Assembly: GCF_048569485.1 (NCBI RefSeq)
Contig: NC_134357.1
Span: 482,099,780 to 482,163,779, forward strand
DNA from: Anomaloglossus baeobatrachus
Lineage: Eukaryota > Chordata > Amphibia > Anura > Aromobatidae
Direction: 5' to 3'
Length of the DNA: 64,000 nucleotides
The notes below the pieces were generated by a model, which made no database searches, had not been told where the DNA came from, and saw only the letters and a list, made by a program, of their open reading frames with translations. Within the stretch, counting starts at the first letter, position 1, and each line of letters begins with the position of its first letter. Of this stretch, positions 46,242 through 57,510 are shown piece by piece. A program made the translations under genes and the position numbers.

Positions 46242-46716
46242 CATCCATCTGGACCATCCAGGGTTGCTCGACACTAATCAGTAAACAAGACAGTAAACAA
46301 GTTTGAAAATTAGTCTCCATGTATGTCTGGGCCCACTGCAACCATTTCTGCTTGTGAGCACTAGTTAGGGGTGGCCGAATAGTAGGTTTATGCACCACAT
46401 CTAGCCTTTTAAGGATCCTACAGCTTGAGGTTCGAGGAACTCCAGAGGCACCAGCAGCTTCAAATATCTGTTTACTGGTTTGTAATGGCTTTTTAGCAGC
46501 TGCTCTCTTAATCCGATGGGCTTGCCTGGCAGAAACCTTCCTTATTCTGCCTTTATCAGCACAAACACGTATGTGCTGTGAATCAGCCACAAATCTCTTC
46601 ACAGTACGATGATCACGCTTATGTTTTCGTGGAACATCTAATGTTTTCATCCCTTGTCCAAGGCATTGCACTATCTGATGCTTTCCGTCAGCAGAGAGAT
46701 CCTTTTTGTTTCCCAT
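46242..46716 (-). pseudogene. Mariner-like transposase, amino part
   Basis: The ATG at 46716 gives MGNKKDLSADGKHQIVQCLG followed by a helix-turn-helix region, a basic linker (KGRIRKVSARQAHRIKRAA) and a second DNA-binding helix set (SCRILKRLDVVHKP). It runs to the insertion point of the hAT. The first catalytic Asp region just before that point is altered relative to the expected FSDE. Confidence 0.75.
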
Positions 46717-46937
46717 GTTACTTGAAAACTGTGGCCTGCTTAATATTGTGGAACATCCAGTTTTCCTTTTATTGGGCTCACCTGGCAAACTAATTCTCAT
46801 AGGTATCTGAGATTGAGTTCAGTGATCCAAAGAACCCTGAGACACAATACCATCAATGAGTTTCATTGAAAAAAAATAAAATAAAATAATCGCTATGACA
46901 CTTAAATCCAATTTGCATAACAATTTGGAACATGGTG

Positions 46938-47181
46938 TCAAGTAACCTGATTTTGCCATATAGAACCTAAATAGGTCAATTTAAACCCCAGATCCTATAG
47001 CACTTCATGGATAAAAAGTGAAGCCAGTTGCATACCTTGCAACATGTTGACCTCTGTTACACACCAGTCCCCAGTCCACTAAACTTTCTTGTGGTCCACG
47101 TCAGCCTTTGCAAGGACGGTTTGCTGACATATGATGAACTTTCTAGGCCTATACAATTAGTTATGTGATCCTTGAAATTGT
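46938..47181. other. No feature recognised
   Basis: AT-rich spacer between two Tc1-superfamily elements. Confidence 0.5.
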
Positions 47182-47960
47182 TCCACAAAATGGAGTATTT
47201 CTCCAAGAAAATTATTGCAATTCCACATATTTTGTCATACACATGTTCATCTCCTTTGTGTGTTTTGGAAGAACACAGGAAAAAAGGCATAATTGGACAC
47301 AATGTCACACAAAACCCCCAAAAATAGGAAGGACAAAATTGTTCGCACCTGTCCAAAATTGTGGGTAAACAACATTGTTTCATGCATGTGATGCTCATTC
47401 AAACTCACCTGTGGCAAGTAACAGGTGTGGGCAATATGAAAATCACAACTGACACCAGATAAAAAAGGGAGAAGTTAACTCAATCTTTGCATTGTGGTCT
47501 GTGTGTGCTACACTAAGCATGGAGAACAGAAAAAGGAGAAAATAACTGTCTAAAGAATTGAGAAAGAAAATTGTTGAAAAATATCAACAATCTCCAGAAA
47601 TCTTGATGGTCCTTTGTCCACACTGCGCAACATAATCAAGACGGTTAAGCCCATATCACTGTAGGTAATCTTCCTGGATGTGTATGGCTCTCCACTCCAG
47701 CCGTGGATGTGTATGGCAGAGAAAAATTTATGAAAGTTTGCAATGCAGGACAGTTTGGATGGTGAATAAGCAGCTCCAATCAAGTTCCAAAAAATTCAAG
47801 CTGTCCTGCAAGCTCAGGATGGTATCTGTTGACAGTGAAATTAATCGCTATGGTAAGAGACCCAGGAGGACCCCACTGCTGACACAAAGAGATAAAAATG
47901 CTATACTGCAGTTTGTAAGTGGTACCGTATCACGGACCAAGGTGACAATGCTATATATAA
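47182..47960 (+). pseudogene. Tc1-like element, 5' part (copy E)
   Basis: It holds the 5' non-coding region of a frog Tc1 family (GGAGTATTTCTCCAAGAAAA) and the amino end of the transposase from the ATG at 47519 (MENRKRRK, then ELRKKIVEKYQQSP). Diverged DNA-binding sequence follows to about 47860. Stops and frameshifts interrupt it, for example a stop directly after MENRKRRK. The catalytic half is missing. Confidence 0.75.
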
Positions 47961-48250
47961 TCGCGATAGCAACACTAGAATTTTGTCATAATTAAGAGCA
48001 TGATATGCTCGAATCGTGTGGACCTGCTAGTGTCTATGTCACTTTAATATCGCATATATTAATAAATGTGATGTGTTTATTAATTTTGCAGGTGCTGGTA
48101 CAGTATTTGCACTTTTTTGAACTGTACTGCTCGGCCTGTTTGTTCCGTGTACTACACCCAAGAGGCATCCATCTATATTTGAAACCTGGGAGATGATGCA
48201 AGCTTTTCTTGTATGTGTTTCTTCCCAGACACACACCTGGGTTTTGGTAT
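47961..48250. other. No feature recognised
   Basis: Spacer between the Tc1 relic and the tandem array. Confidence 0.5.
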
Positions 48251-48254
48251 TAAG

Positions 48255-49760
48255 AATTTTAGTTTATCTGTTTATCTGTCTTCAGCCTTCAGTACATCTG
48301 CAATCTGTCTGTGTTCTTCAGGACATCTCCTCGATGCCTGTGGCTCCTGGTCCTTAAATTGCCTGTCTGCCTGTGGCTTTCAGTACCTCTACAACCTGTC
48401 TACAGTCTCCAGGACATGTTCTGACTGACTTCAGCTTCCAGTCTTTCAGTTACCTTTCTGCCTGCAGCTTTCAGTACCTCTTCAACCTTTCTGCAATTCC
48501 CAGGACATATCCTGGCTGTCTGCAGCTTCCAGTCCTTAGGTTACCTATTCGCCTGTGGCTTTCAGTACATCTGCAGACTGTTTGCAGTCTACAAGCTGTC
48601 TCCTGACTACCTTCAGCTTCCAGCCCTTCAATTACCAATCTGCCTGCAGCTTTTAGTACTTCAATAACCTGTTTTCAGTCTCAAGGATGTCTCTTGGCTT
48701 CCTGCAACTTCCAGTCCTTTAATTACCTGTCTTTCTGCGGCTTTTTGTACCTTCTGCAACCTGTCTGCCATCTCCAGGATGTCTCTTTGATGCCTGCAGC
48801 TTCCAGTCCTCCAGTTGTTTGTCTGCTTGCAGCCTTCAGTATCTCTGCATCCTGTCTGTGGTCTCATGGACATCTCCTGGCTGCCTGCGGCTTCCAGTCA
48901 TTCAGTTATTTGTCTGTCAGTGGCTATCAGTACCTCCTATCTGTCTGTGGTCTCCAGGATGTTTTATGGGCTTTCTGCGGCCTCAAATCCTTCAGTTACC
49001 TATATGCCTGCAGCTTTCAGTTCTTTTGCAGAAAATATGTAGTCTCCAGGATGTGTCATGACTGCATGCGGCTTCCGGGACCTCTGCAACTTGAATGTGG
49101 TCCATGATGTCTACTTTCTGCCTGCAGCCACCAGACCTTCAATTACCTGTCTGCCTGTGGCTTTCAGTACTTCTGCAACCTGTCTGCAGTTTCCAAGATG
49201 TCTCCTGGCTTCCTGTGGCTTCCAGTCCTTCAGTTAGCCGTCTTCTTTTAGCTTTCAGTACTTCTGCAACCTGTCTGCAGTCTTCAGGATGTCACATGGC
49301 TGCCTGTGGCTTCCAGTCCCCCAGTTACCCGTCTTCTTTCAGATTTCAGGACCTCTACAACCTGTCTGCAGTCAGCATGTCTCCTGGCTGCCTGTGGATT
49401 CCAGTCCTCCAGTTACCTGTCTTCTTGCAGCTTTCAGTACCTCTACAACCTGTCTGCAGTATTTAGGATGTCACCTGGCTGCCTTTGGCTTCCAGTCCTC
49501 CAGTTACCCGTAATTCTTGCAACTTTCAGAATCTCTGCAACCTGTCTGCAGTCTAAAGGTTGTCACCTAGCTACCTGTGGCTTCCAGTCCTCCAGTTACT
49601 CGTCTTCTTGCAGCTTTCAGTACCTCTAAAACCAGTCTGCAGTCTTCAGGATGTCTCCTGTCTGCCTTTTGCTACTAGTACCTCTGATAATGGTCTCCTG
49701 TCTGCCTGTGGTCTCCAGTCCCTCTGTTCTCTGTTCCCTGCATGCCTCACCCATTTACTG
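48255..49760. repeat. 91-bp tandem array, ~16 units
   Basis: The string CTGTCTGCAG or a close variant recurs at about 48761, 48852, 48941, 49180, 49271, 49362, 49450, 49542 and 49633, that is every 88-92 bases. Each unit carries GGATGTCTCCTGGCTGCCTG, CGGCTTCCAGTCCTTCAGTT and GCAGCTTTCAGTACCTCTGC. Units differ by 10-20%. Since 91 is not a multiple of three, the frame changes from unit to unit and the array is not coding. Confidence 0.9.
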
Positions 49761-50854
49761 CACCAACGACTGTGGCCTATATGTTCACCCGGACTTTGGG
49801 CTTGGATAATTCACCTTCCCTAATCAGCCCTTAGAAACCCTAATGCAAAAATATCCCCAAAAAAATAACTATTATAGATCTTTAAGAGTCCTGGGCTCAC
49901 ATGGGCCAAAGAGACCTTTTGGACTCTCCTATGGTCTAAGTGCACCCACTATAGATATTTAACTGCTTAGAGCAGTATGAGAGGTAAGACCACAGCATAG
50001 GAACATTGATCATCAACAGGTGTAAATTATAAAATGAACCACTGATATCAGGGATTGAAAACATCATAAGGGAATTTCCTAGATTTCCTACCATCCACTG
50101 AAGAACAAAACAGCCTAGTATGAGATAGCTGATAACAGTGAACAATAGACTGCACTCACATATGTAGTTTGCTTAGACCCTAGTGAATTAGCAATAAGGC
50201 TATTCCTACCTCATCCTCATTATCGCTGGCTTGTACGCAGCAGCAGAATACGGACATTCTTCACACCCCACAAGGCTGCATAAGAAAGAAAACTTCATGG
50301 AAAGGTTCAGACTGGCAGCGCAATCACAAGACAAAGCGAAACGACTGAGCACTCGTGACGTGACGCGCGCTGGAAAAAGAAGTTTAACCAGTTCTGTCTC
50401 TTACATGCTTTCTGCTTTTCCTTTGAAAGGGAGGAAGTTGATGATAGAAAAAATATCACTATAAACCCATTTTTGCTTGCATTTAAAGGGAATCTCCCAC
50501 TCCTCTTGAATTGTTGGTTTTTAGTAAATTATTATAATTTTCATAATATAACAATCCTGGGACATCTTTTCTTATAGCTTTTTGTTCTACCTTTCCACTG
50601 TCATTTCTCTTTGAAATGTATCAATAAATTAACACTCTGGTATTTCCAGTCGGGGACTTGTCACTGCATGTTGTAATATTGTCCAATCAGTGCTAAGAGG
50701 TTCAGACTCTACAGACACACCCCTAATTGGTAACAATTTGTAGTCAATTTATTCACAAATTTCTAAGTGGCAAAGCAGAGGAATGGCCCAACAGAGAGAA
50801 ATAAGACAACATGACCCAGAACTCTTATTCCATGGGGCATACAATGATTTATGT
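49761..50854. other. No gene recognised
   Basis: A GC-richer segment at about 50210-50410 is unlike its AT-rich surroundings but has no recognised domain or ends. Confidence 0.45.
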
Positions 50855-51093
50855 AAAGGGAATCTGTCAGCATGTTTTTGCTATGTAATCTGAGAGCAAC
50901 ATAATGTAGGGACAGAGATCCGTGTCTCTTTCTGGACTGTGTTTTGTTGCTTCCATACAAGCAATTATTTATCTACACACAGCTCAACAACAAAGCACTG
51001 CCAGATCTGCAGCAGAGAAAACTGTAATTCTGCCATAACTGCTGCACCCAGTAAACTAAGTGACACATCGCTGGAATCAGGGTCTCCACCCAT
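50855..51093. mobile_element. Partial fold-back MITE
   Basis: AAAGGGAATCTGTCAGCATG and later CGCTGGAATCAGGGTCTC are relatives of the MITE at 35541. The right end is missing and is replaced by another repeat (GGGGCTTATTTTCCGGG near 51144). Confidence 0.65.
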
Positions 51094-51943
51094 GCCTCAA
51101 AATAAGACATTGTTTTATTTTTTTTTGCCCCTGAAGGTGCACTGGGGCTTATTTTCCGGGGGGGCTTATTCTCGGGGAAATACGGTTGGAGGAAAGATTA
51201 CCCCTCAAAAAACACAGATCCCCCCTTCCCAGGAGACTCATACTTACCAGATCCCGACGACTGCGTAGCTCCCAGGTCCTCCAACGATCCTCTGAGGGTG
51301 CTCCTAGCAGGTATGTTGCATGCCGTCCTCCCCTGCTTCTGGCCGGCACATTCACATACTCACACACATCTGATCGCACACACACAATCACACATCAGAT
51401 CGCATACTCACACTCACCACATCCAGCGATATTGATTTATTCCGGCCGGCAGAGAATCATAGGACCAGGGGCGGAACAATCGCGGTCACAAGGGTCGACA
51501 TTGCGACTGGGCCTGAGGGTTCAGAGGGCCCGAGAACCTCAGCCAGTGGTGCATGGGCAATAGCTGCAGGCCACGCGACTGCTGTGGAGCCTGTGACTCA
51601 GGGTGGCCCAGTGCCAGTGCTGGCACTGGACTCCCCCGCCGAGGATCGCACCAACCCGCCGAGGATAACACTTTCAATTTTATCGGCATCTCAGATGCTG
51701 ATACAATTGAAAGAAATGATGAGAGATGAAACAGAGTGGTTACTCTCATCATTCTCCTGCCGTGTGTCTGCACTCTGCCTCTGACAGCATAGCATAGTGG
51801 AGCGCGATGATGTCACCATTGTGTGCTGTGCTGAGATGAGCAGAGAGGCAAAACGGTGGATGTGCTGAGGAGACCAGAGCAGCTGGGGAATGAGGAGAAG
51901 TGAATATGTATTTAATCACGGTGGCCAGAAGGCTATGGGGGTC
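51094..51943. other. No gene recognised
   Basis: Contains a repeat end with GGCTTATTCTCGGGGAAATACGG (51164-51186) and CA-rich sequence. No supported gene. Confidence 0.45.
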
Positions 51944-52069
51944 TGTTACGAACCGGCGCCGCCATAGCTGCAAGCAGCCTGCTGTGGTTCATGTTGCGTC
52001 CAGGTGCCAGCTGCTGTTCTTGACCGTGCCTCGGGTCGTCCAGTTGGCTGCTCCTTCCACCACGTCTAA

Positions 52070-52524
52070 GGCTATGTGCGCACTAGAGATGTGAAGTTTC
52101 TCGAGAAAATCTTCTCGAGAAACTTCTGGGAGTGAAAGATTTGCTGACCTCCGGAAAAAATCCGCGGCAAAACCGCATGCGGATTTGCCGCGGATTAGCC
52201 GCGGATTTACCGCGGATTTGCCGCGATTTTGCCGCGATTTTCCCGCGGGTGGTTCCCTGCGGATTTTTGCAGTCTGTACTGCAGAAATCCGCGGGATACC
52301 TGCGGATTTAATGGACATGTTCATTTTCTCAAGAAACTTTCTCGAGAAACTTTTCTCAAGAAACTTTCTTGAGAAAAATCCGCACCAGTGCGCACAGCTT
52401 TTTTTTTTTCTCATAGAATTTCATGGGAAATGTCTGCACAAAGATTGCAGACATTTCTCAAGAAATTTCTGCGGCAAATCCGCGGGTAAATCCGCGGGTA
52501 TTTTGCTCTAGTGCGCACATAGCC
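52070..52524. mobile_element. MITE with iterated ATCCGC motifs, 455 bp
   Basis: The ends GGCTATGTGCGCACTAG and CTAGTGCGCACATAGCC, flanked by TAA and TTA, match the type of the MITE at 16533. The interior is dense with GCGGATTT / AAATCCGC words and with TTTCTCGAGAAA-type palindromes. It is inserted in the left LTR of the gag-protease element, so it is the younger of the two. Confidence 0.8.
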
Positions 52525-52979
52525 TTAGTGTGGAGAGGCGGCTAGAGTGCATGCGAGCACCGATTTACCCCAGCTAGAGTGTAAGCCCGGTGTTTTGCCT
52601 AGTGAGCATGACTGGTGAAGTGTTTGGGGCGTGGCTGCCATGAGGTCATCATTGACGTGGCAGTTCCGGATAGGCCGCTGGTGACATCACTGATGACATG
52701 GCACTCTGCTATTGGACCTTGGTTGTTCCACCCTGGGTTTGGGGCGGACCCAGGTTATAAAAGGGGCTGGAGACAACATGGAGGCCCGCAGTCTTCATTT
52801 AGAGTTCATGGTGGCATAAGCTTTGGTGGAAGCGGTAGGTAGGGCTAGGCGAACGGTGCCTGTCACGCCAAGATTCGTGGCTCGGCACATCAGGGTCAGG
52901 CGCCGTTCTTCCTTGCTGCCGTTCCAGTTGTGCTATAGCAGTCCAGTGGCGTTAACTGGACTGCGGCTGCTGTGTCACC

Positions 52980-53120
52980 TGTCCGTTTGTGCCTCCTACG
53001 CACACTGACAGCATATCTGTTGCGTTAGTTGTCCGGTTGTGTTCTCTACACACACGGACAGCATACCTGCTGCGTCACCTGTCCGAGAGTGCCCTCTACG
53101 CGCACGGACAGCGTATTCCA
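52980..53120. repeat. ~60-bp tandem repeat in the LTR
   Basis: Three diverged units of the form ACCTGTCCG...CTCTACGCACACGGACAGCATA. Further degenerate CTGACGTGTCCTACACACGTGG words follow to 53460. Confidence 0.7.
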
Positions 53121-53655
53121 GAACCCCTGTTGAGTTAACAGGGTGTTCCTGGATTGGGTGGGAGAACCCTATTTATCTCCTCGGCTTCCCAGTCAAATGC
53201 TACTGGTGTGACTACCTGGTCTGACGTGTCCTTCACACACGTGGCCAGTCGAGTGGTGACCAGAAACGCTAATCGAAGGACCGCTCGGCCTGATGTGTCC
53301 TACATGCATGGCCGACAGGGCGCTGTCGCAGCTGTCTTCTCGGTCAACGCTAACTGGTTACCATCCAGCCTGACGTGTTCCCCACACACGTGGTCGGAGT
53401 AGCGCCCGCTCCACCGAAACGCTAACTGGGTTGTCGTCCGGTTTGACGTGTCCTTACATACGTGACCGGTTCCCAGGTCTCCTGGGTTATCTCTGAGTCA
53501 TCAGCTCTATAGTCTCCGCCTAACCCACAGGGTGCCAGCAGCTCCATTGCCATCTGGAGCACGGTGGGCCCTGACTGGCGATTGGGATATATACCCCCTG
53601 GTCCTAATCTGCCGCTCCCCCCATAACAGTAAGACTTCGCCAGGGTCTGGCTGGC

Positions 53656-55043
53656 ATGGCGGAGATAGAGCAGCTACGTCAGTTCATACTGCAGCTTGAG
53701 GCCAGAGTGAGGTCTCTGGAGCAGTCTGCTCTTGCTGCTCATATGGATGATGTGGTGGCTCAAGCGGCTGCAATGGTGTTGGCCACCAAGTCCACTCAAA
53801 CCCTCCCTCACCTCTCGCTGCCCACAAGTTTTCAGGGGACAGCAAGGCATGTAGGGGATTCGTGAACCAGTGCTCAATCTATCTGCAGTTGCTGGCTGCA
53901 CGGTTCCTTACAGAGAGGTCGAAGGTGGGGTTTATCATCTCCTTGCTCTCTGATAGAGCACTGGAGTGGGCTACACCATTGTGGGACAGGAATGACCCCG
54001 TAGTTCAGGACTCCGATGAGTTTTTGGAATCCTTGCGGCAAGTGTTCCTGGGGCCTCAAGTCACTCACGACTCGGCCCTACAGCTACTGACTTTGGAGCA
54101 GGGGCTTACCTCCTCGAGTCAATATGCTGTGAGTTTCAGGACACTTGCTGCAGAACTGGGGTGGCCAGAGAGGACTCTCATTCCAATATTCTGGAAGGGA
54201 TTAGCATCGCACGTGAAGGACGCGTTAGCATCACGCGAGGTACCAACTACCCTTGAGGGCCTCATGACTCTGGCTACCCGCATTGACCTACGGACCTCCG
54301 AACGTCAGCTGGAGCGCAGGTCAGAGGGTCGTTCAGCCACTGTGGTGGTCTCTCCTACTGCACCTCCCTTAGAGGACGTCTCTGTCCCTATGGCCATCTC
54401 TAGGGCTGGCGCTGCTAGGTCATCGAGTCGCAAGGGAATTTCCTGTTTCGCTTGTGGGCAGTATGGTCATTATGCCAACCGTTGCCCAAAGCGTCAGGGT
54501 AAGCGACCGCGATTGGTGACTATAGCTGGAGGTAGACTTTACTCGGCGTCATCCATTAGGGTGACGTTTCCTGTGTCTATTTCCTTTAAGGGGTCAACAT
54601 GGTCCACAAGGGCGAGTGTGGACACAGGTGCTGGGGATAATTTCATCTCCTCCTCTTTTGCCCGGCGGCATGCCATCCCGCTGGTGAAAAGGCAGAGGCC
54701 AGTGAGAGTCCGTGTGGTGGATGGGTCCTTGTTGCCCAAGGTAATTCACCAGTGGACAGTGCCCATTACCCTTGCCATGTCATCTGGGCATAGGGAGACC
54801 ATTTCATTCCTGGTTCTCCCTAAGGGTGCAGATGATATTCTGCTGGGTATTCCTTGGTTGAAGCGGCATTCCCCACATATCAACTGGTTGTCAGGGGTGA
54901 TTACGCGGTGGAGTGAGTCTTGTAGCTCCCACTGCATGTCTCCATCTTCCGCCCGTCGCTCAGTGGCATCTTTGGCGACTATAGACCATTCGAGTGGGAG
55001 GGCCTCTAGAGGGGGGTACTGTTACGAACCGGCGCCGCCATAG
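53656..55043 (+). pseudogene. gag-protease region of the LTR element
   Basis: The amino part is a helical leader (MAEIEQLRQFILQLEARVRS), as in Ty3/Gypsy Gag. Then a capsid-like region (FIISLLSDRALEWATPLW; LRQVFLGPQ) and a CCHC zinc knuckle, CFACGQYGHYANRC, with a basic tail. It continues into an aspartic protease with the active-site string VDTGAGDNF and the later DILLGIPWLKRH block. The frame ends at the 3' LTR. As a fossil it has about one break. Confidence 0.8.
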
Positions 55044-55633
55044 CAGCAATCAGCCAGCTGCGGTTCCTGTTGCGCCCAGGCGCCGGCTGCTGTTCTTGGC
55101 CGTGCCTCGTCTTCTCGGTCAACGTTAACTGGTTACCATCCAGCCTGACGTGTTCCCTACACATGTGGTCGGCTTCCCAGTCAAATGCTACTGGTGTGAC
55201 CACCTGATCTGACGTGTCCTTCACACACGTGGCCAGTCGAGTGGTGACCAGAAACGCTAATCGAAGGACCGCTCGGCCTGATGTGTCCTACATGCGTGGC
55301 CGACAGGGCGCTGTCGCAGCTGTCTTCTCGGTCAACGCTAACTGGTTACCATCCAGCCTGACGTGTTCCCTACACATGTGGTCGGAGTAGCACCCGCTCC
55401 ACCTAAACGCTAACTGGGTTGTCGTCTGGTTTCACGTGTCCCTACACACGTGACCGGTTCCCAGGTCTCCTGGGTTATCTCTAAGTCATCAGCTCTATAG
55501 TCTCCGCCTAACCCACAGGGTGCCAGCAGCTCCATTGCCATCTGGAGCACGGTGGGCCCCAACTGGCGATTGGGATATATACCCCCTGGTCCTAATCTGC
55601 CGGTCCCCCCGTAACAGGGGTCCATTAAACGAT

Positions 55634-55875
55634 ATGGGAGCTGTATGCTACTAAATGAGGGTACATAATACTATATAGGGGTGTATTATAATACATTGGG
55701 GACTATGGGGAGTGTATTATAATGCAGTATACAGTCATATGAAAATGTTTGGGCATGGGAGCTGTATGCTACTAAATGAGGGTACATAATACTATATAGG
55801 GGTGTATTATAATACATTGGGGACTATGGGGAGTGTATTATAATGCAGTATACAGTCATATGAAAAAGTTTGGGC
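55634..55875. repeat. 121-bp tandem duplication including a Tc1 end
   Basis: 55634-55754 and 55755-55875 are near-identical. Each ends with the first 23 bases of the Tc1 inverted repeat (CAGTCATATGAAAA...), so the flank plus the transposon tip has been duplicated. Confidence 0.88.
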
Positions 55876-57501
55876 ACCCCTATTAATGTTAACCCTTTTT
55901 CTTTCTAACAATTTCGGTTTTTGCAACAGCTATTTCAGTTTCATATATCTAATAACTGATGGACTGCGTAATATTTCTGGATTGAAATGAGGTCTATTGT
56001 ACTAACAGAAAATGTGCAATCCGCATTTAAACAAAATTTGACCGGTGCAAAAGTATGGGCACCTCAACATAAAAGTGACATTAATATTTTGTAGATCCTC
56101 CTTTTGCAAAAATCACAGCCTCTAGTCGCTTCCTGTAGCTTTTAATGAGTTCCTGGATCCTGGATGAAGGTATATTTGACCATTCCTCTTTACAAAACAA
56201 TTCTAGTTCAGTTAAGTTTGATGGTCGCCGAGTATGGACAGCCCGCTTCAAATCATCCCACAGATGTTCAATGATATTCAGGTCTGGGGACTGGGATGGC
56301 CATTCCAGAACATTGTAATTGTTCCTCTGCATGAATGCCTGAGTAGATTTGGAGCGGTGTTTTGGATCATTGTCTTGCTGAAATATCCATCCCCTGTGTA
56401 ACTTCAACTTCGTCACTGATTGTTGCACATTATTGTCAAGAATCTGCTGATACTAAGTTGAATCTATGCGACCCTCAACTTTAACAAGATTCCCGCTGCC
56501 AGCATTGGCAACACAGCCCCAAAGCATGATGGAACCTCCACCAAATTTTACTGTGGGTAGCAAGTGCTTTTCTTGGAATGCCGTGTTTTTTTGCCTCCAT
56601 GCATAACGCCTTTTTGTATGACCAAACAACTCAATCTTTGTTTCATCAGTCCACAGGACCTTCTTCCAAAATGTAACTGGCTTGTCCAAATGTGCTTTTG
56701 CATACTTCAGGCGACTCTGTTTGTGACATGCTTGCAGAAACTGCTTCTTTCGCATCACTCTCCCATACAGCTTCTCCTTGTGCAACGTGCGCTGTATTGT
56801 TGACCGATGCACATTGACACCATCTGCAGCAAGATGAAGCTGCAGGTCTTTGGAGGTGGTCTGTGGATTGTCCTTGACTGTTCTCACCATTCTTCTTCTC
56901 TGCCTTTCTGATATTTTTCTTGGCCTGCCACTTCTGGGCTTAACAAGAACTGTACCTGTGTTCTTCCATTTCCTTACTATGTTCCTCACAGTGGAAACTG
57001 ACAGTTTAAATCTCTGAGACTACTTTTTGTATCCTTCCCCTGAACAACTATGTTGAATAATCTTTGTTTTCAGATCATTTGAGAGTTGTTTTGAGGAGCC
57101 CATGATGCCACTCTTCATAGGAGATTCAAATAGGAGAACAACTTGCAAGTGGCCACCTTAAATACCTTTTCTCATGATTGGATACACCTGCCTATGAAGT
57201 TCAAAGCTCAATGAGGTTACAAAACCAATTTAGTGCTTTAGTAAGTCAGTAAAAAGTAGTTAGAAGTGTTCAAATCAAGAAATTGATGAGGGTGCCCATA
57301 CTTTTGCAGCGGTCAAATTTTGTTTAAATGCGGATTGCACATTTTCTGTTAGTACAATAAACTTCATTTCAATCCAGAAATATTACTCAGTACATCAGTT
57401 ATTAGATATCTGAAACTGAAATAGCTGTTGCAAAAACCCAAATTGTTATAAAGAAAAAAGGTTAACATTAATAGGGGTGCCCAAACTTTTTCATATGACT
57501 G
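55853..57501 (-). mobile_element. Near-complete Tc1-like element, 1649 bp
   Basis: CAGTCATATGAAAAAGTTTG and its inverse form long inverted repeats of about 40 bp, nearly perfect, with TA at both flanks (55851-55852, 57502-57503). The single gene is on the minus strand. The length and layout are those of an autonomous Tc1 element. Confidence 0.92.
56081..57103 (-). pseudogene. Tc1 transposase (DD34E), full length with two stops
   Basis: The ATG at 57103 opens a 340-codon frame with no frameshift: MGSSKQLSNDLKTKIIQH, helix-turn-helix, a GRPRK motif (SGRPRKISERQRRR), a second DNA-binding domain (TIQRTLHKEKLYGRV), then the catalytic Asp in LWTDETKIELFG, Asp in FQQDNDPKH and Glu in DLNIIEHLW, 34 residues apart. 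Two in-frame TAG codons (57022-57020 and 56455-56453) interrupt it. Everything else is intact, so inactivation looks recent for a plain DNA transposon. Confidence 0.9.
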
Positions 57502-57510
57502 TATTATAAT

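Larger units (their letters stand above)
43502..46937 (-). mobile_element. Mariner/Tc1-like element split by a hAT
   Basis: The terminal repeats CACCATGTTCCAAATTATTA and, inverted, AACAATTTGGAACATGGTG bound a minus-strand transposase gene. TA precedes the left end; the right flank is TC, so the duplication is not intact. Without the 1854-bp hAT and its 8-bp duplication the element is about 1.57 kb, a normal size for the superfamily. Confidence 0.85.
51944..55617 (+). mobile_element. LTR element with gag and protease only (Ty3/Gypsy-like)
   Basis: LTR copies at 51944-53638 and 55020-55616 share the start TGTTACGAACCGGCGCCGCC and the end of the form CCCC(A/G)TAACA. The flanks GGGTC (51939-51943, 55618-55622) match. 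The left LTR is longer, partly because a MITE is inserted in it. The inside encodes gag, a CCHC knuckle and an aspartic protease and then runs into a purine tract (GAGGGGGGTAC) and the 3' LTR, so there is no RT or integrase. It is a non-autonomous derivative, nearly whole in its short form with about one break in gag. Confidence 0.8.

Noticed and set aside
48213-49823. Possible repeat protein or CRISPR-like array
   Set aside because: The 91-bp period is not divisible by three, units are contiguous without spacers, and all parts of the unit diverge equally.
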